DNA from: JBGAJN01 sp044224905
GTDB taxonomy: Bacteria; Verrucomicrobiota; Verrucomicrobiia; Limisphaerales; JBGAJN01
Assembly (NCBI GenBank): GCA_044224905.1
Contig: JBGAJN010000001.1
Location: forward strand, 1,488,001 to 1,552,000
Direction: 5' to 3'
DNA length: 64,000 nucleotides
The translations under genes and the position numbers were made by a program. Below the pieces are notes generated by a model, which saw only the letters and a list, made by a program, of their open reading frames with translations, made no database searches and had not been told where the DNA came from. This document shows, piece after piece, positions 7,647 through 15,737 of the stretch (positions are counted from its first letter, which is position 1; every line of letters starts with the position of its first letter).

Positions 7647-8717
7647 TTACGCTATATGCGCGCCCTGCGTCTCGACGTAGACGGCGTAGAGTGATTGGCT
7701 CGCGCACATGAAGAGGCGATTGCGTCGTGTGCCGCCGAAGCAGACGTTGGCGCAGATTTCCGGGAGGAGAATTTGTCCGATGCGCACGCCGTCGGGGGCG
7801 AAGATGTGCACGCCATCGTAGCCGTCGCCCACCCAGCCGGCGCCGACCCAGATGTTGCCGTCCACATCCGCGCGGATGCCGTCGGCCATGCCGGCGAATT
7901 CGCCCGCCTTCATCTTGAGCTTCATCGAGCAATACTCGCGACCATTCTTCAGCTTCGTGCCGTCGACGTCGTAGACGCGGATGTTCTTCGGCGCTTCGGG
8001 ATAATGCGACGCGCCGGTATCGGCGACGTAGAGCTTCTTGTAATCGGGCGAGAAGCAGAGGCCGTTCGGTTTAAAAATGTCGTCGGTGACCTTCTCGATC
8101 TTCTTCGTCTTGGCGTCGATGCGGTAGACCGCTTCCTTATGGTGCAACTCGCCTTTGTTGCCCTCATAATTCATCAAGCTGCCGTAGCCCGGATCGGTGA
8201 ACCAGATTCCGCCGTCGGGGTGCACCACGATGTCGTTGGGCGCGTTGAAAGGTTTACCCTGCCATTTGTCCGCGAGCACGGTGACGGTGCCGTTGTGCTC
8301 GTAACGGACCACGCGGCGGTTGCCGTGTTCGCACGAAAGCTGGCGGCCTTCCCAGTCGAAGGTATTGCCATTGCTGTGGCCGGCGGGCGTGCGCAAGGTG
8401 CTCACGTGGCTGTCTTCCTCAAGCCAGCGCATCTGGCGGTTGTTCGGAATGTCGCTCCACATCAAGTAGCCGCCTGCGCCATTCCACGCCGGACCTTCGG
8501 CCCACAACATGCCGGTGTGCAGCCGTTGAATGGCGGTGTTGCCGAGTTTGTATTTCGCGAAGCGCGGATCGAGCACGACGATGTCGGCGTCGGGATAGCG
8601 CACGGGATTTTTCCCCGACCAATCGCGCGCGCTGGCGGCGGATCCGATACGGGGCAGCAGCGTGCTCGCGGCGGCGGTGGCAGTGGTGGCAACGAAAGAG
8701 CGGCGATTCATCTTCAT
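7647..8717 (-). CDS. SMP-30/gluconolactonase-family protein, Tat-exported
   Basis: This 356-residue protein is a six-bladed beta-propeller of the SMP-30/gluconolactonase/LRE-like family, probably acting on a sugar lactone in the periplasm. The N-terminus from 8717 (MKMNRRSFVATTATAAAS) is a twin-arginine signal. The frame continues upstream to 8867, but that part looks non-coding and would overlap the divergent gene. Family landmarks are the AEGPAWNG segment, FNAPNDIVVHPDGGIWFTDPGYGS, the KPNGLCFSPD strand and MADGIRADVDGNIWVG, which include the usual metal-binding Glu/Asn/Asp positions. It diverges from the DUF1549/1553 gene at 8870 across a 152-bp gap that should hold both promoters. Confidence 0.9.
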   Translation of the reverse strand: MKMNRRSFVATTATAAASTLLPRIGSAASARDWSGKNPVRYPDADIVVLDPRFAKYKLGNTAIQRLHTGMLWAEGPAWNGAGGYLMWSDIPNNRQMRWLEEDSHVSTLRTPAGHSNGNTFDWEGRQLSCEHGNRRVVRYEHNGTVTVLADKWQGKPFNAPNDIVVHPDGGIWFTDPGYGSLMNYEGNKGELHHKEAVYRIDAKTKKIEKVTDDIFKPNGLCFSPDYKKLYVADTGASHYPEAPKNIRVYDVDGTKLKNGREYCSMKLKMKAGEFAGMADGIRADVDGNIWVGAGWVGDGYDGVHIFAPDGVRIGQILLPEICANVCFGGTRRNRLFMCASQSLYAVYVETQGAHIA

Positions 8718-8869
8718 GACGTCAGCAGTAATTGTTTGGGACGGCGACTTTCTAGCCGAGAGGGAATCGCCCCGCGAGCGTTTTCCGCTGGGCAGGGATT
8801 GCAAAGCGCCTCGGCGTGAATCAGCCTGAATGGGCCTCACGGCGAGGCCGTCTTTTCTCTGTGCCACGT

Positions 8870-11512
8870 ATGTCTGTTTATATTTCGTTGCCAGTCGTCG
8901 CGGCCCTCGCGCTGACGGCGATGGCTTTCGATGCGTCCGCTGCCAGCAAGTCCGCCATCACTTACGAGAAAGACATTCGCCCCATTCTCAAGGCGAATTG
9001 TTTTCAGTGCCACGGCGAAGGCGAGAAGTTGAAGGGCGACCTTGACGTGCGTTTGCGTCATCTTATCGCGAAGGGCGGCGAGAACGGGCCGGCGATCGTT
9101 GAGGGCAAACCGGAGAAGAGTCTCCTCTTCACGCAACTGCGCGACGGCGAGATGCCCAAGGGCGACAAGAAGCTGCCGAAGGAGCAGGTCGAGTTGATCC
9201 GCCAATGGATCGCCAGCGGGGCGAAGACGGCACGGCCGGAGCCCAAGGCGATCACCGGGCCTTACTTCACCGAGGACGAACGGAACTACTGGCTCTTTCA
9301 ACCGGTCAAGCGTCCCGAGATTCCAAAGGTCGCGAGCAAACACCTCGTACGCACACCGGTGGACGCGTTTCTCCTCGCGAAGCTCGAAGCGAGCAAGATG
9401 TCGTTCAACGCCGAGGCCGACAAACGCACGCTCATTCGTCGCGCGACGTTCGATCTCACCGGCCTGCCGCCGACGCCCGAGGAAGTGGATCAGTTCGTGG
9501 CGGACTCTTCGCCCGACGCTTACTCGAATCTCATCGATCGCCTGCTCGCTTCGCCGCGTTACGGTGAAGCGTGGGGCCGCCACTGGCTCGACGTCGCGGG
9601 CTATGCGGATTCGGACGGTTACACCGAGGTCGATACCGAGCGCAAATACGCCTACAAGTTCCGCGACTACGTGATCCGCGCGTTCAACGCGGACAAACCG
9701 TTCGACGAATTCATCCGCGAACAACTCGCCGGCGACGAAATGGTTCCGTTGCCGTACAAGAATCTGAAGCCCGACCAGATCGACAAACTCGCGGCGACGG
9801 GTTTCCTCCGCATGGCGCCCGACGGCACGGCGTCCGGGGAGGTCGAGCAAAAGGTCGCGCGCAATCACGTCGTCGCGGACACGCTGAAGATCGTTTCGAC
9901 GTCGTTGTTGGGGCTGACGGTCGGATGCGCGGAATGCCACGACCATCGTTACGACCCGATTCCACAGGCGGATTACTACCGGATGCGCGCGGTGTTCGAG
10001 CCCGCGTACGACTGGAAGAACTGGCGCTCGCCGAATGGCCGCTTGGTTTCACTCATGACCGACGCAGATCGCGCGAAGGCCGCGGAGATTGAAAAGGAAG
10101 CCGCGAAGATCGACGCGGAGCGTAACAAGAAGCAGACGGAGTTCATTAACGCTACGCTCGAAAAAGAACTCGCGAAGAAGCCCGAGGAATTGCGCGAGCC
10201 GTTGCGGGTTGCTTACCACACCGAGGTGAAGAGGCGCACGCCTGCGCAGGTGAAGTTGCTCAAAGAGCACCCGACGGTCGGCCAGCTTACGAGCGGTTCG
10301 CTTTACCTTTACGACCGCAAGGCGTCTGATCAGGTGAAGAAAATGACCGAAGAGGCGACTGCGGTGCGCGCGAAAAAGCCCGTGGAGGATTTCGTTCCCG
10401 CGTTGACCGAGCTGCCGGGCAAAGTGCCGGAGACGTTCCTGTTCCATCGCGGCGATCCGGACCAACCCAAGCAAAAGCTCGAACCCGGTGAACTCACGAT
10501 CCTCGCGTCGTGGCGGCCCACGTCGATTTCGGTGACGAACAAAGTGCTGCCGACGACCGGTCGCCGGCTCGCGTTCGCGCAAAGTCTGACCGATGGCAAG
10601 CATCCGCTCACCGCGCGCGTGCTCGTGAACCGCGTGTGGTTGCATCACTTCGGCCGCGGCATCGTGACGTCGCCGGGAGATTTCGGTTATCTCGGCCAGC
10701 GCCCGACGCATCCTGAACTGCTTGACTGGCTCGCGAGCGAATTTGTTTCGCAAGGTTGGAGTATGAAGAAGCTGCACAAGACGCTGATGACTTCCACGGC
10801 TTATCGCCAATCGTCCGTGCGCGATCCTCGCAAGGACAAGGTTGATCCCGATAATCATCTTTACGGACGCATGTCCGCACGCCGCCTCGAAGCGGAGACG
10901 TTGCGCGATGCCTTGCTCTCCGTGAGCGGTAAGCTCAACGACAAAATGTTCGGCACGCCTGTTCCGGTGATGGAAGACGAAGTTGGTCAGGTCATCGTCG
11001 GCAAGGAAAACAAGGACGGCGAAGGCAAGCTGGCGAAAGCGATCCCGCTGGGCGACGAGGTATTCCGACGCAGCATTTACGTCCAGGTCCGCCGCAGCCG
11101 TCCGCTGGGAATGCTCGAAGCCTTCGACGCGCCGGTGATGGAGCCGAACTGCGAGGTGCGCAACGCCTCCACGGTCGCGCCGCAGTCGCTGATGATGATG
11201 AACAACACCGCTGTCGTGGAATTCTCCGGGCACTTCGCGCAGCGCGTGGCCCGCGATGCCGGCAGCGAAGCGGCCGCGCAAGTGAAGCGCGCGTGGCGCT
11301 TGAGCTACGGCCGTGAGCCGAGCAAGGCAGAACTCGACAACGGAGTAAACTTCCTCGCTTCGCAGTTGGAATACTTCCGCGCGCACGCGCCGAAGACGGC
11401 TGTCGTGGCGAAAGACAAAGCGGCGGCCGGCGCAAACTCACCGGAACACCAAGCGCTGGCGAACTTCTGCCACGCGTTGCTCAGCGCGAACGAATTTCTC
11501 TACATCGACTGA
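8870..11512 (+). CDS. Cytochrome-type DUF1549/DUF1553 protein (PSD1 family)
   Basis: This is an exported 880-residue protein of the planctomycete/verrucomicrobial PSD1 group. The ATG at 8870 gives a Sec signal (MSVYISLPVVAALALTAMAF); the open frame before it is probably non-coding. An N-terminal cytochrome-c-like domain carries CFQCH (Cys44, Cys47, His48). The DUF1549 domain follows with RHWLDVAGYADSDGY, and a second CxxCH (CAECH, residues 353-357). The DUF1553 domain starts near NRVWLHHFGRGIV and ends in NEFLYID. Heme attachment at the first site is expected from the motif. Proteins of this type co-occur with a DUF1501 protein, here the gene at 12015, from which it is separated by an inserted GxxExxY gene. 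The biochemical role is not established. Confidence 0.92.
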   Translation: MSVYISLPVVAALALTAMAFDASAASKSAITYEKDIRPILKANCFQCHGEGEKLKGDLDVRLRHLIAKGGENGPAIVEGKPEKSLLFTQLRDGEMPKGDKKLPKEQVELIRQWIASGAKTARPEPKAITGPYFTEDERNYWLFQPVKRPEIPKVASKHLVRTPVDAFLLAKLEASKMSFNAEADKRTLIRRATFDLTGLPPTPEEVDQFVADSSPDAYSNLIDRLLASPRYGEAWGRHWLDVAGYADSDGYTEVDTERKYAYKFRDYVIRAFNADKPFDEFIREQLAGDEMVPLPYKNLKPDQIDKLAATGFLRMAPDGTASGEVEQKVARNHVVADTLKIVSTSLLGLTVGCAECHDHRYDPIPQADYYRMRAVFEPAYDWKNWRSPNGRLVSLMTDADRAKAAEIEKEAAKIDAERNKKQTEFINATLEKELAKKPEELREPLRVAYHTEVKRRTPAQVKLLKEHPTVGQLTSGSLYLYDRKASDQVKKMTEEATAVRAKKPVEDFVPALTELPGKVPETFLFHRGDPDQPKQKLEPGELTILASWRPTSISVTNKVLPTTGRRLAFAQSLTDGKHPLTARVLVNRVWLHHFGRGIVTSPGDFGYLGQRPTHPELLDWLASEFVSQGWSMKKLHKTLMTSTAYRQSSVRDPRKDKVDPDNHLYGRMSARRLEAETLRDALLSVSGKLNDKMFGTPVPVMEDEVGQVIVGKENKDGEGKLAKAIPLGDEVFRRSIYVQVRRSRPLGMLEAFDAPVMEPNCEVRNASTVAPQSLMMMNNTAVVEFSGHFAQRVARDAGSEAAAQVKRAWRLSYGREPSKAELDNGVNFLASQLEYFRAHAPKTAVVAKDKAAAGANSPEHQALANFCHALLSANEFLYID

Positions 11513-11513
11513 C

Positions 11514-11541
11514 ATTGCCCGCGAATCACGCGAAATGACGC
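11514..11541. repeat. Left 28-bp inverted repeat flanking the GxxExxY gene
   Basis: This segment matches the reverse complement of 11983-12010 at 24 of 28 positions. It starts 2 bp after the stop codon of the DUF1549/1553 gene and ends 4 bp before the GxxExxY start codon. It contains the repeated unit ACGCGAAA. A closely similar copy occurs at 15079-15112. Confidence 0.8.
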
Positions 11542-11545
11542 GAAA

Positions 11546-11983
11546 ATGAAAACCGGTTCATCCGAACTCCTGTTCAAAGATGAGTGCTACGCGATTATGG
11601 GTGCCTGCTTTGCCGTTTATCGTGACAAGGGCTGTGGCTTTCTGGAGCCGGTATATCAGGAGTGTATGGAAATTGAATTTCGGCATCTCAAACTTGCGGC
11701 TGTTCCCAAACCGAAACTCTCGTTGAGCTACCGAGGCGAGCCGCTTAAGCAAGGCTACGAGCCTGACTTTGTTTGTTATGGAAAGATCGTTCTCGAACTC
11801 AAAGCGGTTGCAAATTTGGCGGACGAACATCGTGCCCAAGTTTTGAATTACTTGAACGCGACCGGTTTTCAATTGGGCCTGCTGGTAAACTTTGGCCACT
11901 ATCCGGGTTTGGAATGGGAACGGATCGTGAATTCGCCGAAAGCTTCCGTTCCGTCAGAAGAATTTAATTCCGTGAAAATTTAG
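11546..11983 (+). CDS. GxxExxY family protein
   Basis: This 145-residue protein matches the GxxExxY family (TIGR04256): the signature GFLEPVY (G, E and Y in order), then a PDFVCYGKIVLELKAV segment that resembles the D...E-x-K core of PD-(D/E)XK nucleases, and VLNYLNATGFQLGLLVNFG near the end. It is soluble with no signal. The gene fills the space between 28-bp inverted repeats and interrupts a DUF1549/1553-DUF1501 pair that is normally adjacent. The TAG stop shares its last base with the right repeat. The start ATG lies 4 bp after the left repeat. A nuclease activity is a structural inference, not shown. Confidence 0.85.
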   Translation: MKTGSSELLFKDECYAIMGACFAVYRDKGCGFLEPVYQECMEIEFRHLKLAAVPKPKLSLSYRGEPLKQGYEPDFVCYGKIVLELKAVANLADEHRAQVLNYLNATGFQLGLLVNFGHYPGLEWERIVNSPKASVPSEEFNSVKI

Positions 11984-12010
11984 CGTCTTTTCGCGTGTTT
12001 CGCGGGTAAC
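11983..12010. repeat. Right 28-bp inverted repeat flanking the GxxExxY gene
   Basis: This is the partner of 11514-11541 (24 of 28 positions complementary). It ends 4 bp before the ATG of the DUF1501 gene, so the element supplies the region where that gene's ribosome binding site would be; no Shine-Dalgarno is visible there. Confidence 0.8.
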
Positions 12011-12014
12011 AAAA

Positions 12015-13469
12015 ATGAACTCTCACTCAATCGATCTTTCGTCCCGTCGGCATTTTCTATCGTCGAACGCGCTCGGGCTTGGCTCCGTCGCGCTTGCTTG
12101 GTTGCTCAATGAAGAGGGATTGCTCGCGAAGCCAGCGCGGCCGGAACTCGACCTGAAGAGTTTCAATCTTAAGCCCAAGGCCCCGCACTTCGAGCCGCGC
12201 GCGAAGGCGATGATCTCGTTGTTCATGCAGGGTGGGCCGAGTCAGATGGACTTGTTCGACCCGAAGCCGTTGCTCGAAAAATACGACGGCCAGAAATTCC
12301 CTGGCGAGGTGAAGCACGACAACGCGGCGCAGGCCAGCAATCGCGTGCTCGCGAGCCCGTGGAAGTTCCGCAAGCACGGCCAGAGCGGCATGGAAATCTC
12401 CGAACTGCTGCCGCACCTCGGCGAGATCGTTGACGAGATCACGTTGATCCGCTCGATGCAATCGGGCGTCAATAATCACGGGCAGGCGATTTACGCTCTC
12501 AACACGGGTCGTATCACCGGCGGTCGCCCGACGCTCGGCAGCTGGCTTACTTACGGGCTCGGCTCCGAGACGCAGAATCTTCCTGCGTACGTGGCGATGA
12601 CCGATCCGAAAGGCGTGCCCGTGCTCGGCGTGGAGAATTGGTCGAACGGTTGGCTGCCGTCGATCTTTCAGGGCACGGTTATTCGTCCGCGCGAGCCGCG
12701 CATTCTGAATCTCGATCCGCCGGATAACCTGCGCGGCGAAGCGCAGGAAAAGTATCTCTCTTACTTGAGCGAGTTGAACCGCGCGCATCTCAAGCAGCAT
12801 CCCGGAGAACTTGATCTCGACGCGCGCATTGCCAGTTACGAGCTTGCGGCGAACATGCAGACCGCCGCGAAAGAAGCGCTCGATCTCGGCAAGGAAAGCG
12901 ACGCCACGAAAAAACTTTACGGCATCGACGATCCGGCGACGGCGGAATACGGCTCGCGGTGCTTGATCGCGCGCCGCCTCATCGAGCGCGGAGTGCGCTT
13001 CGTTTCCGTTTATACAAAAAACCAATTCTGGGATCACCACGGCAGCATTCGCTCCGCGTTGCCTGCTTCGTGCGCGTACGTGGACAAGCCCTCGGCGGCC
13101 TTGGTGAAGGATTTGAAATCACGCGGATTGCTCGATACCACGGTCGTCCACTGGGGCGGCGAAATGGGACGTTTGCCCGTCATTCAAAATGATGCCGGCA
13201 AGGAAAAGGTCGGGCGCGATCACAACACCTACGGCTTCACCCAATGGGTCGCGGGCGGCGGTTTCAAGAAGGGTTACATCCATGGTCAGACCGACGAATT
13301 CGGCCACAAGGCAATCGAGAACATCGTCCACCATTACGATTATCACGCGACGCTGCTGCACCTCTTCGGGCTCGATCACGCGAAGCTCACCTTCAAACGC
13401 AACGGCAGTGATCAGTTGCTCGTGGACAATGCCGAAGCGCGAATCGTGAAGGAACTTTTGAGGAGCTGA
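12015..13469 (+). CDS. DUF1501 family exported protein
   Basis: This 484-residue protein belongs to DUF1501, a sulfatase/alkaline-phosphatase-fold family common in PVC bacteria. The N-terminus (LSSRRHFLSSNALGLGSVAL) is a twin-arginine-type signal. Family landmarks are MISLFMQGGPSQMDLFDPKP, the LIRSMQS and NNHGQAIYALNTG segments, GVRFVSVY, VVHWGGEMGRLP, GRDHNTYGFTQWVAGGGFKKG and the closing HLFGLDH. Asp/His residues in these motifs correspond to metal ligands of the alkaline-phosphatase fold, but no activity has been shown for the family as far as I know. It is the usual partner of the DUF1549/1553 protein at 8870. Confidence 0.92.
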   Translation: MNSHSIDLSSRRHFLSSNALGLGSVALAWLLNEEGLLAKPARPELDLKSFNLKPKAPHFEPRAKAMISLFMQGGPSQMDLFDPKPLLEKYDGQKFPGEVKHDNAAQASNRVLASPWKFRKHGQSGMEISELLPHLGEIVDEITLIRSMQSGVNNHGQAIYALNTGRITGGRPTLGSWLTYGLGSETQNLPAYVAMTDPKGVPVLGVENWSNGWLPSIFQGTVIRPREPRILNLDPPDNLRGEAQEKYLSYLSELNRAHLKQHPGELDLDARIASYELAANMQTAAKEALDLGKESDATKKLYGIDDPATAEYGSRCLIARRLIERGVRFVSVYTKNQFWDHHGSIRSALPASCAYVDKPSAALVKDLKSRGLLDTTVVHWGGEMGRLPVIQNDAGKEKVGRDHNTYGFTQWVAGGGFKKGYIHGQTDEFGHKAIENIVHHYDYHATLLHLFGLDHAKLTFKRNGSDQLLVDNAEARIVKELLRS

Positions 13470-13483
13470 GGAAGTCGGGCGAA

Positions 13484-13798
13484 TTACTCCGCCGCGGAAG
13501 TGCGCCACTGCTGGAAGATCACGGCGCGCAGCAAACCGAAACCGAGCAACAAAACCGGAAACGACGCCGGCCAGCCGAGCGCAGCGAGCAGGGGAACATC
13601 CGATTCGGGGACGCCGCCGGAAAGTTGCGCGCGCAGCCAGATGCTGAAGAACGCCGAACAGGCCGGTGCGATCAGGAACGTCGCGAGGTTGAAGATGGTC
13701 GCCTGCCGAGTGTGCGGTTGGAAGCGCAGGAATGCCCAGAGCGCCACACCGTTCAACGGGATCAGGCACATCAACAGCACGGTGAGAAACAGGTTCAT
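13484..13798 (-). CDS. Small integral membrane protein
   Basis: This 104-residue protein has three predicted transmembrane segments (about residues 3-24, 36-55 and 70-92) and a short basic tail. It has no motif I recognise. It is convergent with the DUF1501 gene, 14 bp apart, and stands alone on the minus strand. Hydrophobicity and normal codon use support it as real. Confidence 0.65.
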   Translation of the reverse strand: MNLFLTVLLMCLIPLNGVALWAFLRFQPHTRQATIFNLATFLIAPACSAFFSIWLRAQLSGGVPESDVPLLAALGWPASFPVLLLGFGLLRAVIFQQWRTSAAE

Positions 13799-13957
13799 GA
13801 CAGTGGAAGCGCGTGATCGCTGGTCGCGGTCTTCGGGAAATTTAAGCTGGCAGCGCTGCTCATCGCTTCAAAAAGTAGCAAGTCACTTCGCGCGTAGCAA
13901 GTCGCGCTCGTAATCGGTTCGTTTCACGGTTAATTCATCGGCTGAACTCACTTAAAT

Positions 13958-15061
13958 ATGAAAGCCATTACGTTCGCTTTGCTCTGTCTGCTATCGACGC
14001 TGATTCCGTCGGTCAATGCGGCCGATGCTCCTGCTCCGCTGGCGCGGTTGGATCGCAACAACTTGTTGCAATACCACGACCGGTCGGGCGCGGTGCAGCC
14101 GGTGAAGACGGTGAGCGATTGGCAGAAACGTCGCGCCGAGATCGTTCGTGGTATGGAGTCGGTCATGGGCCCGTTGCCTGGTCGGGCGAAACGTTGCTCG
14201 CTCGAAGTTAAACTTGAGGAGGAGGTCGATTGCGGAACGTATGTGCGCCAGTTCATCACGTATCAATCGGAGCCGGGTTCGCGCGTTCCCGCCTATCTGT
14301 GCATCCCGAAGGCTGCGCAAAATGCGTCGCAGAAGTTTCCCGGTGCGCTTTGTCTTCACGGGACGAACGATAAGATTGGCCACGGCACTGTCATTGAGGG
14401 CATCGGCACCAACGCCAACCGGCACTACGCCACTGAGCTCGCGAAACGCGGCTACGTGACCATCGCCCCCAACTATCCACGGCTAGCGAAGTATCAACCT
14501 GACCTTGCGGCCCTCGGCTATGCGAGCGGCACAATGAAGGCGATCTGGGACAATATTCGTGCGCTCGATCTCCTCGATTCGCTGTCGTATGTCAGGCATG
14601 AACATTACGGGGTGATTGGCCATTCGCTCGGTGGTCACAATTCCGTTTACACTGCGGTCTTCGATGAACGCATCACGGCGATCGTGTCGAGCTGCGGACT
14701 CGATTCCTATCTCGACTACTATGGTGGTAATCCGGCGGTGTGGAAGCTGGAGAAAGGCTGGTGCCAGACGCGCTACATGCCGCGCCTGGCCGACTTCGCG
14801 GGACGTTTGGCAGAAATCCCCTTCGACTTCCACGAAATGGTTGGCGCCCTCGCACCTCGCGCGGTCTTCATCAACGCACCGCTCAACGACTCCAACTTCA
14901 AATGGGAAAGCGTCGATCGCGTCGTGGCGGCGGCTTCGCAAATTTACCGTCTCTACGGCAAGCCGGAGAACCTCAAGGTCGAGCATCCCGATTCGCAACA
15001 CGACTTTCCTGATGCGATGCGCGAGATCGCTTACAAGCTGTTCGATGAACAGCTGAAGTGA
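13958..15061 (+). CDS. Secreted alpha/beta hydrolase (acetyl-xylan-esterase/dienelactone-hydrolase-like)
   Basis: This 367-residue protein has a Sec signal (MKAITFALLCLLSTLIPSVN, cleavage near AADA). It shows the alpha/beta hydrolase pattern: FPGALCLHGTND, then the nucleophile elbow GHSLGGH with Ser223, RAVFINAPLNDSN for the acid region and DSQHDFPD for the catalytic His near residue 351. Similar PVC proteins are annotated as dienelactone hydrolase or acetyl xylan esterase. It probably removes acyl groups from plant or algal polysaccharide or a related substrate outside the cytoplasm. It appears monocistronic. Confidence 0.85.
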   Translation: MKAITFALLCLLSTLIPSVNAADAPAPLARLDRNNLLQYHDRSGAVQPVKTVSDWQKRRAEIVRGMESVMGPLPGRAKRCSLEVKLEEEVDCGTYVRQFITYQSEPGSRVPAYLCIPKAAQNASQKFPGALCLHGTNDKIGHGTVIEGIGTNANRHYATELAKRGYVTIAPNYPRLAKYQPDLAALGYASGTMKAIWDNIRALDLLDSLSYVRHEHYGVIGHSLGGHNSVYTAVFDERITAIVSSCGLDSYLDYYGGNPAVWKLEKGWCQTRYMPRLADFAGRLAEIPFDFHEMVGALAPRAVFINAPLNDSNFKWESVDRVVAAASQIYRLYGKPENLKVEHPDSQHDFPDAMREIAYKLFDEQLK

Positions 15062-15078
15062 GTCTGGGGAAAAGCAAT

Positions 15079-15199
15079 GCCCGCGAAATACGCGAACGGA
15101 CGCGAAAGATGAGCCTTTCGAATTTGCCCATCGACCTGAGCTTGCAGTGCTGAAATGCCGCGGTCCGTTTCGTTTCCTTCGCGTGATATGCGGTCTTTA
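15079..15199. repeat. Gene-less relative of the inverted-repeat element around the GxxExxY gene
   Basis: Positions 15079-15112 match 11517-11549 (left repeat plus the start-codon region of the GxxExxY cassette) at about 29 of 33 positions with one single-base indel. A degenerate right arm lies at about 15170-15199 and includes TTCGCGTG, shared with the right repeat at 11983-12010. Between the arms is only about 60 bp, with a 14-codon open frame starting at the ATG at 15110. It sits between convergent genes. It looks like an internally deleted or non-autonomous copy. Confidence 0.55.
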
Positions 15200-15214
15200 G
15201 TTCGGAATCGGTCG

Positions 15215-15628
15215 TCACTCCATCGCCACGGGGCGTCGCGCTGCTTTCTTGCCGGCGTGGTGAGACTTGTCGGCGAGGATTCGGTTCTTGGCGCCTTTGG
15301 AACGTTTGCGCTTTTGGCGACGCAGCTTCTCGATTCGGTCGCGTTCCGCGTTGAGCTTTTCCTGGCGCGCGGCTTCGATTTTATCGAGCAGGAGCTTTCG
15401 GGCGATGAAACGATTGAGGCCTTGTTGACGCGTCTCCTGACATTTTACCTGCACGCCCGTTGGGCGGTGAACCAGCATGACGCACGTGGAAGTCTTGTTC
15501 ACGTTTTGACCGCCGTGACCGCCCGAGCGAACGAAAGATTCCTCGATGTCCGCCTCGCGCACCTTCAGCGCGTTCATGCGCTGGGTGAGTTGAGTTTCCT
15601 TTTCGAGACTGACGGGGAACGCGCTCAT
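15215..15628 (-). CDS. Peptide chain release factor-like protein (ArfB/class-I RF domain)
   Basis: This 137-residue protein has the RF-1 catalytic domain: VRSGGHGGQNVNKTST with the GGQ at residues 39-41, which triggers peptidyl-tRNA hydrolysis on the ribosome. It lacks the codon-recognition domains of RF1/RF2. A long basic tail (residues 90-130, many Lys/Arg) resembles the ArfB tail that enters the empty mRNA channel, so a ribosome-rescue role is likely. A PrfH-like role is possible. It stands alone on the minus strand, convergent with the hydrolase upstream. Confidence 0.85.
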   Translation of the reverse strand: MSAFPVSLEKETQLTQRMNALKVREADIEESFVRSGGHGGQNVNKTSTCVMLVHRPTGVQVKCQETRQQGLNRFIARKLLLDKIEAARQEKLNAERDRIEKLRRQKRKRSKGAKNRILADKSHHAGKKAARRPVAME

Positions 15629-15690
15629 GGGGCGATTCTAAAGGGTGCCCGTGAACGCTTCAACGCACATTGTTTGCGGTGTGACGGGAA

Positions 15691-15721
15691 ATAAAAAGGC
15701 CGTGCCCTCGCGAGCACGGCC
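15691..15721 (-). terminator. Intrinsic terminator of the GDSL hydrolase gene
   Basis: On the minus strand, an 8-bp GC-rich stem (15721-15714 with 15705-15698) and an 8-nt loop are followed by TTTTT (15697-15693). It lies 17 bp after the stop codon of the gene at 15738-17099. This is the clearest rho-independent terminator in the window. Confidence 0.85.
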
Positions 15722-15737
15722 TCTGGAAAACTGCCAA

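Noticed and set aside
10049..11386. 445-codon minus-strand frame opposite the DUF1549/1553 gene
   Set aside because: It is antisense to well-supported DUF1553 coding sequence and is rich in His/Arg with no domain.
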